DNA of 64,000 nt from Oceanospirillales bacterium (GCA_018223185.1 JAAEYW010000016.1:1-64000), one strand, 5' to 3'. Counted from the stretch's first letter, positions 25,758-35,647 are shown. Notes: generated from the sequence alone by a model not told the origin. Numbers and translations: made by a program.

Positions 25758-27719
25758 ATGAAGAGATCGAACGATTCCGTTCTGATTACCGACCCCCTTC
25801 ATACCGTGAAGGTCGCTCGTAATCGTCTGGTGCAAGAGGGCGCAGTGCCCAGTGGTGTGCTGCGCAGCGAGATTGAAGATTCCTGGCAACGGAGTGTTGA
25901 CGCCGGTCTTAACTGTGAAGCACCGCTTGATCTGGAGAATCTCTCCAGAGATCGTTTTGATGATCTTAAAGAGAAAAACCGGGGGCTGATTGAAGCCGCT
26001 CATCCGGAAATTAAACAGTTGGTAGACTATTTCAGACCCGATGGCGGGCTGGTGATGCTCACCGACGACACCGCCACGATTCTCAAGATCAAGGGGGAAA
26101 CCCGGCATCTGGATTCTGCCACCCGCTATGCTCTGGAACCGGGCGCTAACTGGGGTGAAGAGTTTCGCGGCACGAATGGTCCGGGCACCGCCATTGTAAA
26201 TCGTGCTCCCCAGATGATCCGGGGTAATGAGCATTTTCTCGATTCCATCGGTTATCTCTCCTGTTGCTCAGCGCCGATTACCGATCCCAAAGGCGAGCTG
26301 CTGGGGGTGCTGGATCTTACCTCCCCGACCGATAATCGTGATCTGCCGCCCAATCTCAGTCTGGTGCAGCAGGCGGTGCGCTCCATCGAAAACCGGATGT
26401 TCAGCGGCCAGTTTCAGCAGCATATTGTTCTCAGTGTTCACAGTCGGCCTGAATACCTGCGCTCTTCATGGCAGGGGTTGCTGGCACTGGAGCTTGATGG
26501 CCATATTCAGGCCGCCAATGAGCAGATCTGTCAGTTGCTGAATCGCAAGCGGGAACAGCTGGTGGGGCGCAACCTTGAAGAGCTGTTTGGGGTGCGTCCT
26601 GAAGTGCTGCTGACTGATCTGCACCGAAAAGGGCGAGGACAATTACGCACCCGGGGGGGCGATTTTTACTGTGAATTGCTGCATTTTCCCAATAGTTTTC
26701 CAGTTGCGTATAAGGCGCCCGTTAAGTCCGGCCGCAGTAAACCCGCCCCGGCCCCTCTGAATGCTCCGCCGCTGAGTGAACTGGCCGGACAGGACCCCCG
26801 TTTGCAGAAAGGGGTACGCATGGGCAGCCGGGCGCTGTCCCATGAACTGCCAGTACTGATTCAGGGGGAGACCGGCACCGGTAAAGAGGTGATGGCTAAA
26901 TCCCTGCATCTGGATAGCCGGCGCAGCAGCGGCCCGTTTGTGGCGGTTAACTGTGCCTCGATTCCCGAAGGGCTGATAGAATCTGAACTGTTCGGCTATC
27001 GGGAGGGCGCATTCACCGGTTCCCGCAAGGGTGGCATGATCGGTCGACTGGAGCAGGCTCAGGGAGGCACATTGTTTCTTGATGAGATCGGCGATATGCC
27101 TCTGGCGCTTCAGGCCCGATTGCTACGGGTGTTGCAGGAACGAACTATCGCTCCGTTGGGCGGCGCGGATGAGATCGCGCTGGATATTGCGGTTATCTGT
27201 GCCTCTCACCGCGATCTGAAAACGCTGGTAGCTGAAGGTCTGTTCCGTGAAGATCTCTATTATCGCCTCAACGGTGTCTGCCTGCGTATTCCCGCTTTTC
27301 GTGACCGGACCGATCAGAAAGATTTCATCCGTTACTTCCTCCATCAGCTCACTCCGGATGGCCGGCAGATCGATATTGCTGCCGATATGATGGAACAACT
27401 ACTGGCGTACCACTGGCCTGGTAATATCCGTCAGCTTGAAACAACATTACGGGTGGCGATTGCCTTTATGGAACCGGATGAAGTGGAGATTAACAGCTGC
27501 CATATCAGTGATGATTTTCTCGAAGAACTCAACAGCCAGAGCCTATCCACAGGCAGAGCGGGCCTCTTTAATCAGATCGGAGGGACGTTAAAAACCAGTG
27601 AGCTGTTAACTATTCAGCAGGTGCTTGAACAGAATGAAGGCAATATCTCAGCAACAGCGTCTGAGTTAGGCATCAGCCGGGCAACCCTGTATCGAAAACT
27701 GAAACAGCTGGAAGAGTGA
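25758..27719 (+). CDS. Sigma-54-dependent activator (AcoR-like: GAF, PAS, AAA+, Fis-type HTH)
   Basis: A 653-residue enhancer-binding protein. An N-terminal GAF-like domain (about 50-220), a PAS-like segment (about 250-310), an AAA+ domain with Walker A GETGTGKEV, the sigma-54 contact loop GAFTGS and Walker B GGTLFLDEIGDMP, and a C-terminal HTH (NISATASELGISRATLYRKL) are all visible. The ATG at 25758 gives the usual start; a TTG-initiated extension from 25695 is low-complexity. The absence of a receiver domain implies direct ligand sensing by GAF/PAS. Two sigma-54 promoters lie 7 kb upstream at qhpA2 and the aldehyde dehydrogenase, which are its likely targets (inference). Confidence 0.9.
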   Translation: MKRSNDSVLITDPLHTVKVARNRLVQEGAVPSGVLRSEIEDSWQRSVDAGLNCEAPLDLENLSRDRFDDLKEKNRGLIEAAHPEIKQLVDYFRPDGGLVMLTDDTATILKIKGETRHLDSATRYALEPGANWGEEFRGTNGPGTAIVNRAPQMIRGNEHFLDSIGYLSCCSAPITDPKGELLGVLDLTSPTDNRDLPPNLSLVQQAVRSIENRMFSGQFQQHIVLSVHSRPEYLRSSWQGLLALELDGHIQAANEQICQLLNRKREQLVGRNLEELFGVRPEVLLTDLHRKGRGQLRTRGGDFYCELLHFPNSFPVAYKAPVKSGRSKPAPAPLNAPPLSELAGQDPRLQKGVRMGSRALSHELPVLIQGETGTGKEVMAKSLHLDSRRSSGPFVAVNCASIPEGLIESELFGYREGAFTGSRKGGMIGRLEQAQGGTLFLDEIGDMPLALQARLLRVLQERTIAPLGGADEIALDIAVICASHRDLKTLVAEGLFREDLYYRLNGVCLRIPAFRDRTDQKDFIRYFLHQLTPDGRQIDIAADMMEQLLAYHWPGNIRQLETTLRVAIAFMEPDEVEINSCHISDDFLEELNSQSLSTGRAGLFNQIGGTLKTSELLTIQQVLEQNEGNISATASELGISRATLYRKLKQLEE

Positions 27720-27747
27720 CATTCACTTTTTGCATTCAAAGAGTCTG

Positions 27748-28383
27748 TTAACCAAAGCGCCACTCATCTGACAGCCCGGGAATTTTTTCTATGACGGTTG
27801 CATGATTTTTTTGTTTGTCCAGCCGATCTATAAACATCTGCCAGATATCGGCGACAGAGACGCTGTTATCCAGTCGGTCAATAAACGCTATAGGGTCTCC
27901 GATTCGTAGCTGCCCGGTTTCAAGTACCCGGTAGTACCATCCGGAGATAGCCTCGGACATAATCAGCGAGGCGATATGGGCATTGCCGTACTTTTGATTC
28001 ACCTTCCAGCAGGGGCGGCGGGGCTGGGATACCTGCACAATCGCGCTGCCCAGACGAAAGGTGTCGCCAATATGAACCTCGGTATCCAGTAAGCCGTGGG
28101 TGGATATATTTTCACCGATAGAACCCGGTATAAAACTGTCACTCAGATGCGGCAGTACCTCTTTTAGCAGCGCATAATGTTCAGCCGGGTAGTGGTAGAT
28201 CGCTTTTTCCGGCCCTCCATGTACACGCTTATCTACCTGAATATCACCACTGAGTCCCAGTTCACTGACCTCATGCGTTGCTTCGGATAGCGTTTTAAAT
28301 ATCCCGGTGGCGGTCTCTGCCGGACCGATGGTCGAGAGTTGGCCGATATAGATTCCTTCAACGGGTAGCGAAAGACTTTTCAT
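27748..28383 (-). CDS. yiiM: MOSC domain protein, YiiM-like
   Basis: A 211-residue MOSC protein. The family hallmarks are GLSGDIQVDKRVHGGPEKAIYHYP, PGSIGENISTHGL and the catalytic Cys in QPRRPCWKVNQKYG. MOSC proteins bind molybdenum cofactor. E. coli YiiM reduces N-hydroxylated substrates such as 6-N-hydroxylaminopurine. It is convergent with the sigma-54 activator and has no clear connection to the amine loci. Confidence 0.88.
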   Translation of the reverse strand: MKSLSLPVEGIYIGQLSTIGPAETATGIFKTLSEATHEVSELGLSGDIQVDKRVHGGPEKAIYHYPAEHYALLKEVLPHLSDSFIPGSIGENISTHGLLDTEVHIGDTFRLGSAIVQVSQPRRPCWKVNQKYGNAHIASLIMSEAISGWYYRVLETGQLRIGDPIAFIDRLDNSVSVADIWQMFIDRLDKQKNHATVIEKIPGLSDEWRFG

Positions 28384-28550
28384 TGTGCGACTCCATTATT
28401 AAGCTTGTCAGACAGTCTAGAGTTGAGGCGCTGATATGGCCAGTTGTACTGCTCTGGCAAAGTCTGATTTACCTGAATAATTAGGGTGCCATTTCCTGAA
28501 AATAGGGTAACCTTATGAATGCGTTAATTATTTTTGTAAGAGGTTACAAC

Positions 28551-29201
28551 ATGGATATGGATCTGAGTCTTTTGCAAACCCGGGTCATTGGCTGTCTGAT
28601 TGAGAAAGAGAAAACCACGCCAGATCAGTACCCCCTCACCCTTAACTCCCTGACGACCGCCTGTAATCAAAAAAGTAACCGTGATCCGGTGATGGAGTTG
28701 TCGGATACCGATGTGCAGGAGGTACTTGATGAGCTGAACAGTAAGCACCTGATCCGCGAAGAGGGGAGTTTTGGCAGCCGGGTGCCAAAGTATAAACACC
28801 GTTTCTGTAATACTGAGTTTTCTGAATTGCAGCTGAGTGAGCAGGAGATGGCGATTGTCTGTACATTGTTTCTGCGGGGGCCTCAGACTCCGGGTGAACT
28901 GCGCAGCCGGACTAACCGTCTGTGTAGTTTCCGGGATGTCCATGAAACCGAAGCTGTGCTCCAGAAAATGAGCGAGCGTGACGAGTTTCCGCTGGTGGTT
29001 CGGATGCCAAGGGAACCGGGTAAACGGGAATCACGCTATGCGCATCTTTTCAGTGGCGAAGTGGAAGCCGCTGATCCGTCCGATTACAGCGCACCGGCAG
29101 CCAGTACACGCATCAGCACTGAGAGGGTTGAGAGTCTCGAAAACCGCATTGCTGAGCTTGAAAAAATAGTCGCGATGCTGCAGGAAAAACTGTCTCAGTA
29201 G
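28551..29201 (+). CDS. yceH: YceH family protein (DUF480)
   Basis: A 216-residue protein with the characteristic start [23 protein letters not shown], then [16 protein letters not shown], then [13 protein letters not shown] and [20 protein letters not shown], closely following E. coli YceH. The family has two winged-helix-like domains and no firmly known role. The C-terminus ends in a short coiled-coil ([21 protein letters not shown]). The ATG at 28551 with AGAGG upstream is better than the ATG at 28515. Confidence 0.9.
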   Translation: MDMDLSLLQTRVIGCLIEKEKTTPDQYPLTLNSLTTACNQKSNRDPVMELSDTDVQEVLDELNSKHLIREEGSFGSRVPKYKHRFCNTEFSELQLSEQEMAIVCTLFLRGPQTPGELRSRTNRLCSFRDVHETEAVLQKMSERDEFPLVVRMPREPGKRESRYAHLFSGEVEAADPSDYSAPAASTRISTERVESLENRIAELEKIVAMLQEKLSQ

Positions 29202-29235
29202 ACTTGTGGCGTTGAGAAGTGATGTGATGCAAGGT

Positions 29236-29262
29236 GGGAAGCCCTGAGGAGAGGGGCTTCCC
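29236..29262. terminator. Hairpin between convergent yceH and yceI
   Basis: GGGAAGCCC (29236-29244) pairs with GGGCTTCCC (29254-29262) between two converging genes. There is no T-run, so termination is plausible but unproven. Confidence 0.4.
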
Positions 29263-29280
29263 GTAGTCGGAGGCAGGGGC

Positions 29281-29865
29281 TTACTTAAGTCCGGCTTCCA
29301 GTTCCAGTCGCAGAGCAATATCATCGCCGATCATTGGCACGCCATACTTCATGCCGAAATCACTGCGTTTGATAGCGCCGGTAGCGGTAAAGCCCGCAAC
29401 CTGCTTCTTATTGAATGGGTGCTCACCTACTTTGTTAATAGTCAGATCCAGATTAACGGATTTGGTTACGCCCATGAGGGTTAGATCACCGGTCAGTGTG
29501 GCAGTGTTGTCGCCGGTCCTGGAGATTGCGGTGCTGGAGAACGTCATCTCAGGAAACTCGGCAGCATTGAAAAAGTCAGGAGAACTCAGGTGCTCGTCAC
29601 GCTTCTCATGGAAGGTGTTAACCGAGGCGGTAGCGATAGTGATCTCTACCTTAGAGTTTTCAATATTCTCTTTATCAAACACCAGAGAACCTTGCAGTTC
29701 ATCAAAACGGCCCAGCATATTCGACAGGCCCAGGTGGTTCACATTAAACAGCACATTGGTGTGTGCCATATCGATCTCATATTCGGCAGGAGCCGCCTGA
29801 GAGAGAGATGATACAGCCATGGATGCGGTGATCAGTGAAGTACCGAGCAATTTTTTAAACGTCAT
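29281..29865 (-). CDS. YceI family periplasmic lipid-binding protein
   Basis: A 194-residue exported protein with a signal peptide (LLGTSLITASMAVSSLSQAAPA) and the YceI lipocalin-like fold: YEIDMAHTNVLFNVNHLGLSNMLGRF, TLTGDLTLMGVTKSVNLDL and IKRSDFGMKYGVPMIGDDIAL. Relatives bind polyisoprenoid chains such as ubiquinone side chains. It lies 47 bases downstream of an unknown membrane protein on the same strand and may be co-transcribed with it. Confidence 0.9.
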   Translation of the reverse strand: MTFKKLLGTSLITASMAVSSLSQAAPAEYEIDMAHTNVLFNVNHLGLSNMLGRFDELQGSLVFDKENIENSKVEITIATASVNTFHEKRDEHLSSPDFFNAAEFPEMTFSSTAISRTGDNTATLTGDLTLMGVTKSVNLDLTINKVGEHPFNKKQVAGFTATGAIKRSDFGMKYGVPMIGDDIALRLELEAGLK

Positions 29866-29912
29866 TTTCTGAACCTCTGTATTAATAGTTAGTTGAGAGG
29901 GAAATATAAGAG

Positions 29913-30761
29913 TTAATAGCCTGAAGCACTGGTTTCTGTCAGCATAATAGCGACAAGAATACTGGTTCCCAGTGGAACGACACCCACAGCCGTCAGGCAG
30001 ATAGCCCGCATAGCCGGAGATGAAACTTTATTCAGTAGTGGGATCTTAGGCAACAGGTAACTTATCAGGAATACCGGAATCAGTATCGCTATCGCAATTC
30101 CGCTGGCTTTGGTAAAAAACAGACTTTGAGCGGTCAGGGCTGCCAGTGCCGTTACCAGAGGAAAGACCATCGCTGCGCCCACTGGGAATCTGAATTTTGG
30201 CCAGTTCAGCAGCAGAAAACCACCCACAGCGGCCATCAGCCCGAAAGTGCTCTGAGAGAGCATGGCTGAGGAACCGATCATCAGAATGGCGCCTAATCCC
30301 GCACAGTAAAGCAGAATCTGTATGCCGCTATCGAGCTGGTGGCGACTTTTTTCGAATTGCCAATAGGCAAATAGTGAAACCAGCACCGCTGCTGACAGAT
30401 AGATGAGTCCATCAATCTGAGTGCTGCCAAGGCGGTTTCCGAACAGCCAGCCAATGGTTGCCACAGGTAAGATAATGCCGGCCAGCCGCCAGGCAATGCC
30501 TTTCAGTTTAAGCAGATCAAAGATCAGGCCGATGACACCGGCCGCTGCGATCAGATAAGGCAGCTTTTGTGAGGTTGCTTTAGGTGGAAAGCTGAAACCC
30601 TGGATAATGATAACTGTAACCAGGGCGCTGATGGCTACCCCAAGTGCTGCAATTCTGGCGCCTTTTGCCGAGGAGAAACCCAGTGCTGCAGCGATAAGCA
30701 GGCTGAGACACAAAGGCAGAATTGAACTTTGCACTATCGGATTGCTAAGTGACAGATCCAT
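29913..30761 (-). CDS. Unknown multi-pass membrane protein
   Basis: A 282-residue, strongly hydrophobic protein with about nine predicted membrane segments (for example LCLSLLIAAALGFSSA, PYLIAAAGVIGLIFDLL, LIYLSAAVLVSLFAYW, ILIPVFLISYLLP). I do not recognise the family. The ATG at 30761 is preceded by AGGATC; the TTG at 30764 is the alternative. It lies upstream of yceI on the same strand and is divergent from an OmpR-type regulator gene. Confidence 0.75.
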   Translation of the reverse strand: MDLSLSNPIVQSSILPLCLSLLIAAALGFSSAKGARIAALGVAISALVTVIIIQGFSFPPKATSQKLPYLIAAAGVIGLIFDLLKLKGIAWRLAGIILPVATIGWLFGNRLGSTQIDGLIYLSAAVLVSLFAYWQFEKSRHQLDSGIQILLYCAGLGAILMIGSSAMLSQSTFGLMAAVGGFLLLNWPKFRFPVGAAMVFPLVTALAALTAQSLFFTKASGIAIAILIPVFLISYLLPKIPLLNKVSSPAMRAICLTAVGVVPLGTSILVAIMLTETSASGY

Positions 30762-30965
30762 CAATGATCCTCGTAAATGTCCTGATGAGATTGAGTGTGG
30801 TTATTACAACGGTTAAGTGTCTCAAAAGTTTTTCCAATTACCATGATATTGTCGCAAAGCTTATCAAAACCGCTGTTTGACACATTTTGATACACTTTAG
30901 GTTGGGATGGCAGCGAAAAAAACGATACTCTGAATGCCGGTAAACTATTTGATTAAACAGGTAAC

Positions 30966-31685
30966 ATGAACAGCACCCCTCATATACTGGTTGTTGATGA
31001 TCATCAGGAGATTCGCGACCTGATCAGTCGCTATCTCTCAGAGCATGGCTATCGGGTTTCATCCGCCAACGGTGGCGATGAGATGAAAGCTGTATTGCAA
31101 ACGAGTGCCATTGATCTGATAGTGCTGGATATTATGATGCCGGGCGATGATGGCTTAACTCTGTGTCGCTATCTGCGTGAGCAGGGGCAGATTCCGATCA
31201 TAATGCTGACCGCGATGGCCGATCAGACTGACCGGGTTGTCGGGCTGGAAATGGGCGCGGATGACTATCTTTCCAAACCGTTCTTTCCCCGTGAACTGCT
31301 GGCCAGGATTAAGGCTGTGCTGAGGCGAACAGAGTCGATGCCGCCCCGACAGAAGGCATTTGATGATGACATTATCTGTTTTGATATCTGGAAGCTGGAT
31401 GTATCCCGACGGGAACTTATCGGCCCGGACAGCGTTGCGGTACCCCTGAGTACTTCAGAATTTAAACTGTTATCGACTTTTCTGGCCCACCCTAAACGGG
31501 TGTTAAGCCGCGATCAGTTGCTGGACCTTACCCGTGGCCGTCAGGCAGATGTGTTTGATCGCAGTATTGATAATCAGGTCAGTCGCCTGCGACGCAAGAT
31601 TGAAACAGATCCTGCTCACCCGGAACTGATTAAAACTGTTTGGGGTGGTGGATATATGTTGTCAGTGGATATCTCACGAACATGA
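30966..31685 (+). CDS. OmpR-family response regulator
   Basis: A 239-residue regulator. The receiver starts HILVVDDHQEIRDLI, with the phospho-acceptor Asp55 in LIVLDIMMPGDDG and Lys in SKPFFPREL. The OmpR/PhoB winged helix ends FDRSIDNQVSRLRRKIETD and VWGGGYMLSVD. It overlaps the start of the kinase gene by ATGA, so the two are translationally coupled. Signal and regulon are unknown; the pair resembles OmpR/EnvZ in layout. Confidence 0.92.
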   Translation: MNSTPHILVVDDHQEIRDLISRYLSEHGYRVSSANGGDEMKAVLQTSAIDLIVLDIMMPGDDGLTLCRYLREQGQIPIIMLTAMADQTDRVVGLEMGADDYLSKPFFPRELLARIKAVLRRTESMPPRQKAFDDDIICFDIWKLDVSRRELIGPDSVAVPLSTSEFKLLSTFLAHPKRVLSRDQLLDLTRGRQADVFDRSIDNQVSRLRRKIETDPAHPELIKTVWGGGYMLSVDISRT

Positions 31686-33052
31686 TACGGCAGCTGCAAA
31701 AAAGCCTCTCCGGGCGCGTTATCGGTTTGCTGATTCTGGTCTTCGGTCTGGTGAATGCGGTGACGGTGTATATCTACTATGAAGAGCGTGGCAGGGCTGT
31801 GCGCTGGACTCAGATGGAAGATCTGGTGACCCGTAGCGCTTCAGTCCAGCGCTTACTTGATGACACCCCGGCTGAGTTGCATTCACAGATTCTGACGTCA
31901 GTATCGACCGACCTGTTCCGCTTTGCTGTACAACCATTGCCTGCTGTCATTAAGGAGGACCTGGCAGATCAGAGTCACCCTTTATACCAGGAACTGATCA
32001 GTAAAATGGAAGCGGCCGGGTCAATGGAGCTTTCAATCAGTCCCCGATATTACTGGTGTTATAGCTGGATAAAAAACCTGCTTAACCCGCAACTGTTTCT
32101 CACTCAGTCTGACAACCGCAGGCCATTAGCCATAGTTTCCATTCGTCGTGACAAAGCTGGATGGCTTAATGGCACTTTAATGTCATCCAGTGTTTTCCCC
32201 GGCTGGTTAGCTGCGGTTCTGGTGGCGCTGGGATTATTTGTATTTAGTGTGATAGCAATAGTGCTGATCGTGCGTTATGCGACCCGCTCACTGGATGTAC
32301 TGATCGAAGCCAGTGATCAGTTGGGCCGGGGGGAAACTGTAGGGCCTATACCTGAAGAGGGGCCAGAAGATGTGCGCAGAACGGCCTGTGCATTTAACCG
32401 TATGCGCGAACGTATTGAACGCTTTGTGAAAAACCGGACACTGATGCTGGCCGCTATTTCACACGACCTGAGAACGCCGCTGACCTCGCTGCGTTTGCAG
32501 GCCGAATTTATTGATGATCTTGCCACCCGGCAACGTATGTTGCGAACCCTGGATGATATGCAGGAGATGACCGAAGCCACTCTGGCATTCACACGGGAAG
32601 ACATCGCCTGTGAAGACAAGCGCTGTATCGATCTTGCGGCACTGATTGAAAGCCAGTGTGAAGATCTTTGTGAGATGGGGCTGAAGGTCAGTTGCGATGA
32701 ACTCCGGCGCACCCCTTATACCTGCAGTCCCGGAGCAATGAAACGGGCACTGGCCAACCTGATCGAAAATGCCTGCCACTACGGTGAAAGCGCTCGGGTG
32801 GGTTTAGCCCGGGTTGGAGACGAGTTGCATATCACCGTCCAGGATCAGGGGCCCGGCATACCAGAACAGGACTGGCTCCGGGTGTTTGACCCTTTTGTCC
32901 GGTTGGAAAACTCCCGCAACCGTCACACAGGCGGTATCGGTTTGGGGATGGCCATCGCACGTACTATTTCCCACGCTCACGGTGGCGATATCGCGTTACG
33001 AAACCTTCACCCCCAGGGACTGGAAGTTACGATATCTCTGCCATTAAACTGA
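31682..33052 (+). CDS. Membrane sensor histidine kinase
   Basis: A 456-residue EnvZ-like kinase. There is one membrane helix near residues 12-32, a periplasmic domain of about 150 residues, a second helix (LAAVLVALGLFVFSVIAIVLIV), a HAMP domain, HisKA with AAISHDLRTPLTSLRL, and an HATPase with NLIENACHYG, DQGPGIPEQD and GGIGLGMAIA. The start at 31682 overlaps the regulator stop. An upstream in-frame codon at 31640 would run into the regulator gene. The ligand is not evident. Confidence 0.9.
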   Translation: MIRQLQKSLSGRVIGLLILVFGLVNAVTVYIYYEERGRAVRWTQMEDLVTRSASVQRLLDDTPAELHSQILTSVSTDLFRFAVQPLPAVIKEDLADQSHPLYQELISKMEAAGSMELSISPRYYWCYSWIKNLLNPQLFLTQSDNRRPLAIVSIRRDKAGWLNGTLMSSSVFPGWLAAVLVALGLFVFSVIAIVLIVRYATRSLDVLIEASDQLGRGETVGPIPEEGPEDVRRTACAFNRMRERIERFVKNRTLMLAAISHDLRTPLTSLRLQAEFIDDLATRQRMLRTLDDMQEMTEATLAFTREDIACEDKRCIDLAALIESQCEDLCEMGLKVSCDELRRTPYTCSPGAMKRALANLIENACHYGESARVGLARVGDELHITVQDQGPGIPEQDWLRVFDPFVRLENSRNRHTGGIGLGMAIARTISHAHGGDIALRNLHPQGLEVTISLPLN

Positions 33053-33097
33053 CTATGATGCACGGTTTCCTGTTAATCTGATTCCGCAAAATGGATA

Positions 33098-33286
33098 TCA
33101 GAGCAGTAGTTTTTTTCCTGTTCTTTGCTGCGGCCCCTGCATCCGGGGGATCCCGCTGAATCCCGAAGGCACCACCGTAATTCTGCCTCCCTGTTGCAGA
33201 AACTGACTGGTTTGATTACGAATCGATTCGTGTGTTTCATGAGCGGGTGGTGGTTTGGGGACGTTTCGAATACGCAGGGCTTTCAT
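33098..33286 (-). CDS. Small protein of unknown function
   Basis: A 62-residue frame with AGAGAG before the ATG. The middle segment, QTSQFLQQGGRITVVPSGFSG, has the pattern of a class of short gammaproteobacterial proteins in which a helix is followed by GG-I-x-x-x-P-x-G. The basic composition suggests a nucleic-acid or polymerase partner, but I do not recognise a named family. It lies alone between the two-component pair and the secreted protein gene. Confidence 0.45.
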   Translation of the reverse strand: MKALRIRNVPKPPPAHETHESIRNQTSQFLQQGGRITVVPSGFSGIPRMQGPQQRTGKKLLL

Positions 33287-33529
33287 TTACAATCTCTCTA
33301 TTTCTTGTTCAGGTGACAAGGAAGTATAGAAAAGAATTTTCAGATTGCTCAATAAATGATCAGTCTTTTTTCTATTCATTCGTGTGCTGTTCAGGGTGGC
33401 TTATGTGATCAGCTCGGTGTGCAGGCCACTCATCACCGAACAGTTAATCTGAATCAATAGCGGTTGCCGGGCTGACAGACGTATTATCTGCACTGGTAAC
33501 GCTTTATCTGAGTTTAAGGAGGGACGGGA

Positions 33530-33928
33530 ATGAAACATCTGGCTCTGCTGTTAGTGATCTGCCTGTTGCCGGGTTACTCTTCTGGCGATGAACTGAAACC
33601 CTTTACCAGTGACGGTTGCAGTTCGTTTCCCGATGGAACATGGCAGGAGAACAGACTCTGGTTATCCTGTTGTGAGGAACATGACCGGGCGTACTGGAAA
33701 GGCGGCACCTATCAACAACGCCTGGATGCGGATAACCGGCTAAAAGAGTGTGTCGCTGCTGTGGGAAAACCCAATACCGCGTTGTTAATGCTGGCGGGCG
33801 TCAGGGTGGGGGGGAGCCCGTATTTTCCGACAGCGTTCCGCTGGGGGTATGGCTGGCCCTATCCAAGAAATTACGGTGAACTGACAGAGGAAGAACTGCT
33901 ACAGGTTAAGCAACTGACTGAACCATAG
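33530..33928 (+). CDS. Secreted phospholipase A2-like small protein
   Basis: A 132-residue protein with a signal peptide (LALLLVICLLPGYSSG) and AAGGAGG before the ATG. The segment WLSCCEEHDRAYWKGG has the CCxxHDxxY arrangement of phospholipase A2 active sites (His-Asp with flanking cysteines), preceded by DGCSSFPDG. Two other cysteines could form disulfides. Enzymatic activity is inferred from the motif only. It stands alone upstream of betI. Confidence 0.6.
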   Translation: MKHLALLLVICLLPGYSSGDELKPFTSDGCSSFPDGTWQENRLWLSCCEEHDRAYWKGGTYQQRLDADNRLKECVAAVGKPNTALLMLAGVRVGGSPYFPTAFRWGYGWPYPRNYGELTEEELLQVKQLTEP

Positions 33929-34025
33929 CCGGTTTTTGACAATTATCTGATTTCCCGCACTATTTTTGGGCGCTCTCTACCTTTGTGGGGTTGACAGTTC
34001 AGAGCCGGGAAGGCACTTTTAATTA

Positions 34026-34041
34026 AACGTCTATTTAAGTT
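34026..34041. promoter_or_regulatory. Candidate BetI operator upstream of betI
   Basis: An imperfect AT-rich dyad centred on ACGT, AAACGTCTATTTAAG within 34026-34041, matches its own complement at 12 of 16 positions. It lies just before betI, where autoregulation would be expected. This is a weak call. Confidence 0.3.
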
Positions 34042-34056
34042 TACGGATCGCATTGA

Positions 34057-34638
34057 ATGCCTAAAGTAGGAATGCCAGAAATCAGGAAGCCGCAGTTGAT
34101 TAATGCCACGATGGAGGCGATTAATGCTGTCGGTTTACAGAAAGCCAGTGTGGTGATGATCAGTAGCTATGCAGGGGTTTCACCTGCCATTATCAACCAT
34201 TACTTTGGTGGAAAAAGTGGCCTGCTCGAGGCAACGATGCGCTCTGTTCTGAAGCAGCTGTCTGAAGGTGTGAAGAGCCGTTTACAGGACGTGGGGCCGG
34301 ACGATGTTGTGGCGCGCATTCAGGCGATTGTGGGCGGCAATTTCTCGCCCGATCAGATGGACAGTAAAGTTATTAAAACCTGGCTGGCGTTCTGGTCTCA
34401 GTCGATGCATGACGAAACACTGTTTCGTCTTCAGCGAGTGAATGAAAAGCGGCTGCTTTCCCATCTGACGCTTGAGCTGAAAAAAGTTCTGCCTGCGGCT
34501 AAAGCGGTTTTTGTTGCTCAGGGTATCGCGGCCCTGATTGATGGTATCTGGCTGAGAGGGGCGCTATCACCCCAGGGGATCAATGCCGAACTGGCCCAGC
34601 GGATGATTACTGATTATCTGACGCTGCAGCTGGCTTAA
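34057..34638 (+). CDS. betI: TetR-family repressor BetI
   Basis: A 193-residue TetR repressor that follows E. coli BetI almost end to end: [22 protein letters not shown], an HTH with [23 protein letters not shown], then [24 protein letters not shown] and [16 protein letters not shown]. BetI represses choline uptake and oxidation genes and is released by choline. The choline genes (betB, betA, cho) lie nearby on the other strand, separated by two other genes. Confidence 0.92.
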   Translation: MPKVGMPEIRKPQLINATMEAINAVGLQKASVVMISSYAGVSPAIINHYFGGKSGLLEATMRSVLKQLSEGVKSRLQDVGPDDVVARIQAIVGGNFSPDQMDSKVIKTWLAFWSQSMHDETLFRLQRVNEKRLLSHLTLELKKVLPAAKAVFVAQGIAALIDGIWLRGALSPQGINAELAQRMITDYLTLQLA

Positions 34639-34666
34639 TCAGTTTTACAGCATCTCAGTGTGTATA

Positions 34667-34697
34667 AAAGACCCCGGTTCAGTAAACCGGGGTCTTT
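34667..34697. terminator. Terminator hairpin between betI and the TorF-type gene
   Basis: AAAGACCCCGGTT pairs with AACCGGGGTCTTT around a short CAGTA loop. It lies between convergent genes and can act in both directions, though the T-runs are short. Confidence 0.75.
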
Positions 34698-34777
34698 GCC
34701 TTCTGGATCAGTAAGTCTAAAGGGGCAGAGTTGCTTATATACCCTTTGGCTATGCCGAGAAAACAGCGTTATCAGAT

Positions 34778-35500
34778 TTACTCAAAGGTACGGCTGATGC
34801 TGAATACTGCCCGTGCGTCAGTGGTATCGCCCCAGTAGTTATCTTCGATATTTGTGTCGGTATAGCCCAGAGACAGATCAAATCCCGCCAGGCTTTTCGC
34901 GACAGACACACCCCAGTTGGTGTAGGAGTCGTCATTCACTTTCGAGCCGAAATAATAGTCACCGCCATCTTCCAGCAACTTGGTGTGAGCGGCTTCCAGT
35001 GTCAGGCTGAAATCTTCCGGCAGGCTGATGGTATGACTCAGAGAGACAATCACTGAGTTGCCCGCGTCACCAAAATAGTTATCTGAATACAGCACTTTAG
35101 CGGTGGTGTTCTCTTTGTAGGTAACAGAGCCGTACAGTTCGCCGTAGTCAGATTCAGCGCCTGCATCGTCTGCTCCCGGGTAGGTGTAAAACGCATAACC
35201 CAGATCATAGCCGAAGTCGTCATTGATACTGCCAGCATAACCTGCGTAGTAGTCGATCTCGACTTCAGCGCTGCTGTAGCTATCCTTATCCAGGCCCGAA
35301 GCCCAGACTCCTGCGTAGAATCCTGCGTCGTTATACCAGTCAACACTGCCTTGCAGCGTCGGATCCCCATCGGTAGAACTGACCCCGTTATAGACGTAAT
35401 CAGACACCAGAGTAACAGTGGCGGAAACGTCAGCCTGCGCCTGCAGTGCAAAGGTCGCAGAGGAGGCAATGATTGCGGTTGATACTGCTTTTTTAAACAT
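34778..35500 (-). CDS. TorF-family putative porin, copy 1
   Basis: A 240-residue outer membrane protein of the TIGR02001/TorF type. It has a signal peptide (STAIIASSATFALQAQA), then a barrel that begins VSATVTLVSDYVYNGVSSTDGDPTLQGSVD, the typical family opening, and ends ARAVFSISRTF with a near-terminal Phe. It is downstream of the BCCT-like transporter on the same strand, so it may provide an outer membrane route for choline or betaine (inference). A paralog is at 51942. Confidence 0.85.
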   Translation of the reverse strand: MFKKAVSTAIIASSATFALQAQADVSATVTLVSDYVYNGVSSTDGDPTLQGSVDWYNDAGFYAGVWASGLDKDSYSSAEVEIDYYAGYAGSINDDFGYDLGYAFYTYPGADDAGAESDYGELYGSVTYKENTTAKVLYSDNYFGDAGNSVIVSLSHTISLPEDFSLTLEAAHTKLLEDGGDYYFGSKVNDDSYTNWGVSVAKSLAGFDLSLGYTDTNIEDNYWGDTTDARAVFSISRTFE

Positions 35501-35647
35501 AGTTTATTCCCAGTGTTAGGAGAGTTAGGTGTTCCCTTATTCGTATCCAGACCGAATTTCGGGCATAGCGGGGCCGCTATCTGAAGCATCAGGCAGTGGC
35601 CAGAAAGTGATTTATTTAATGCTCAGGGTGACCTGATCACCTGCGGC

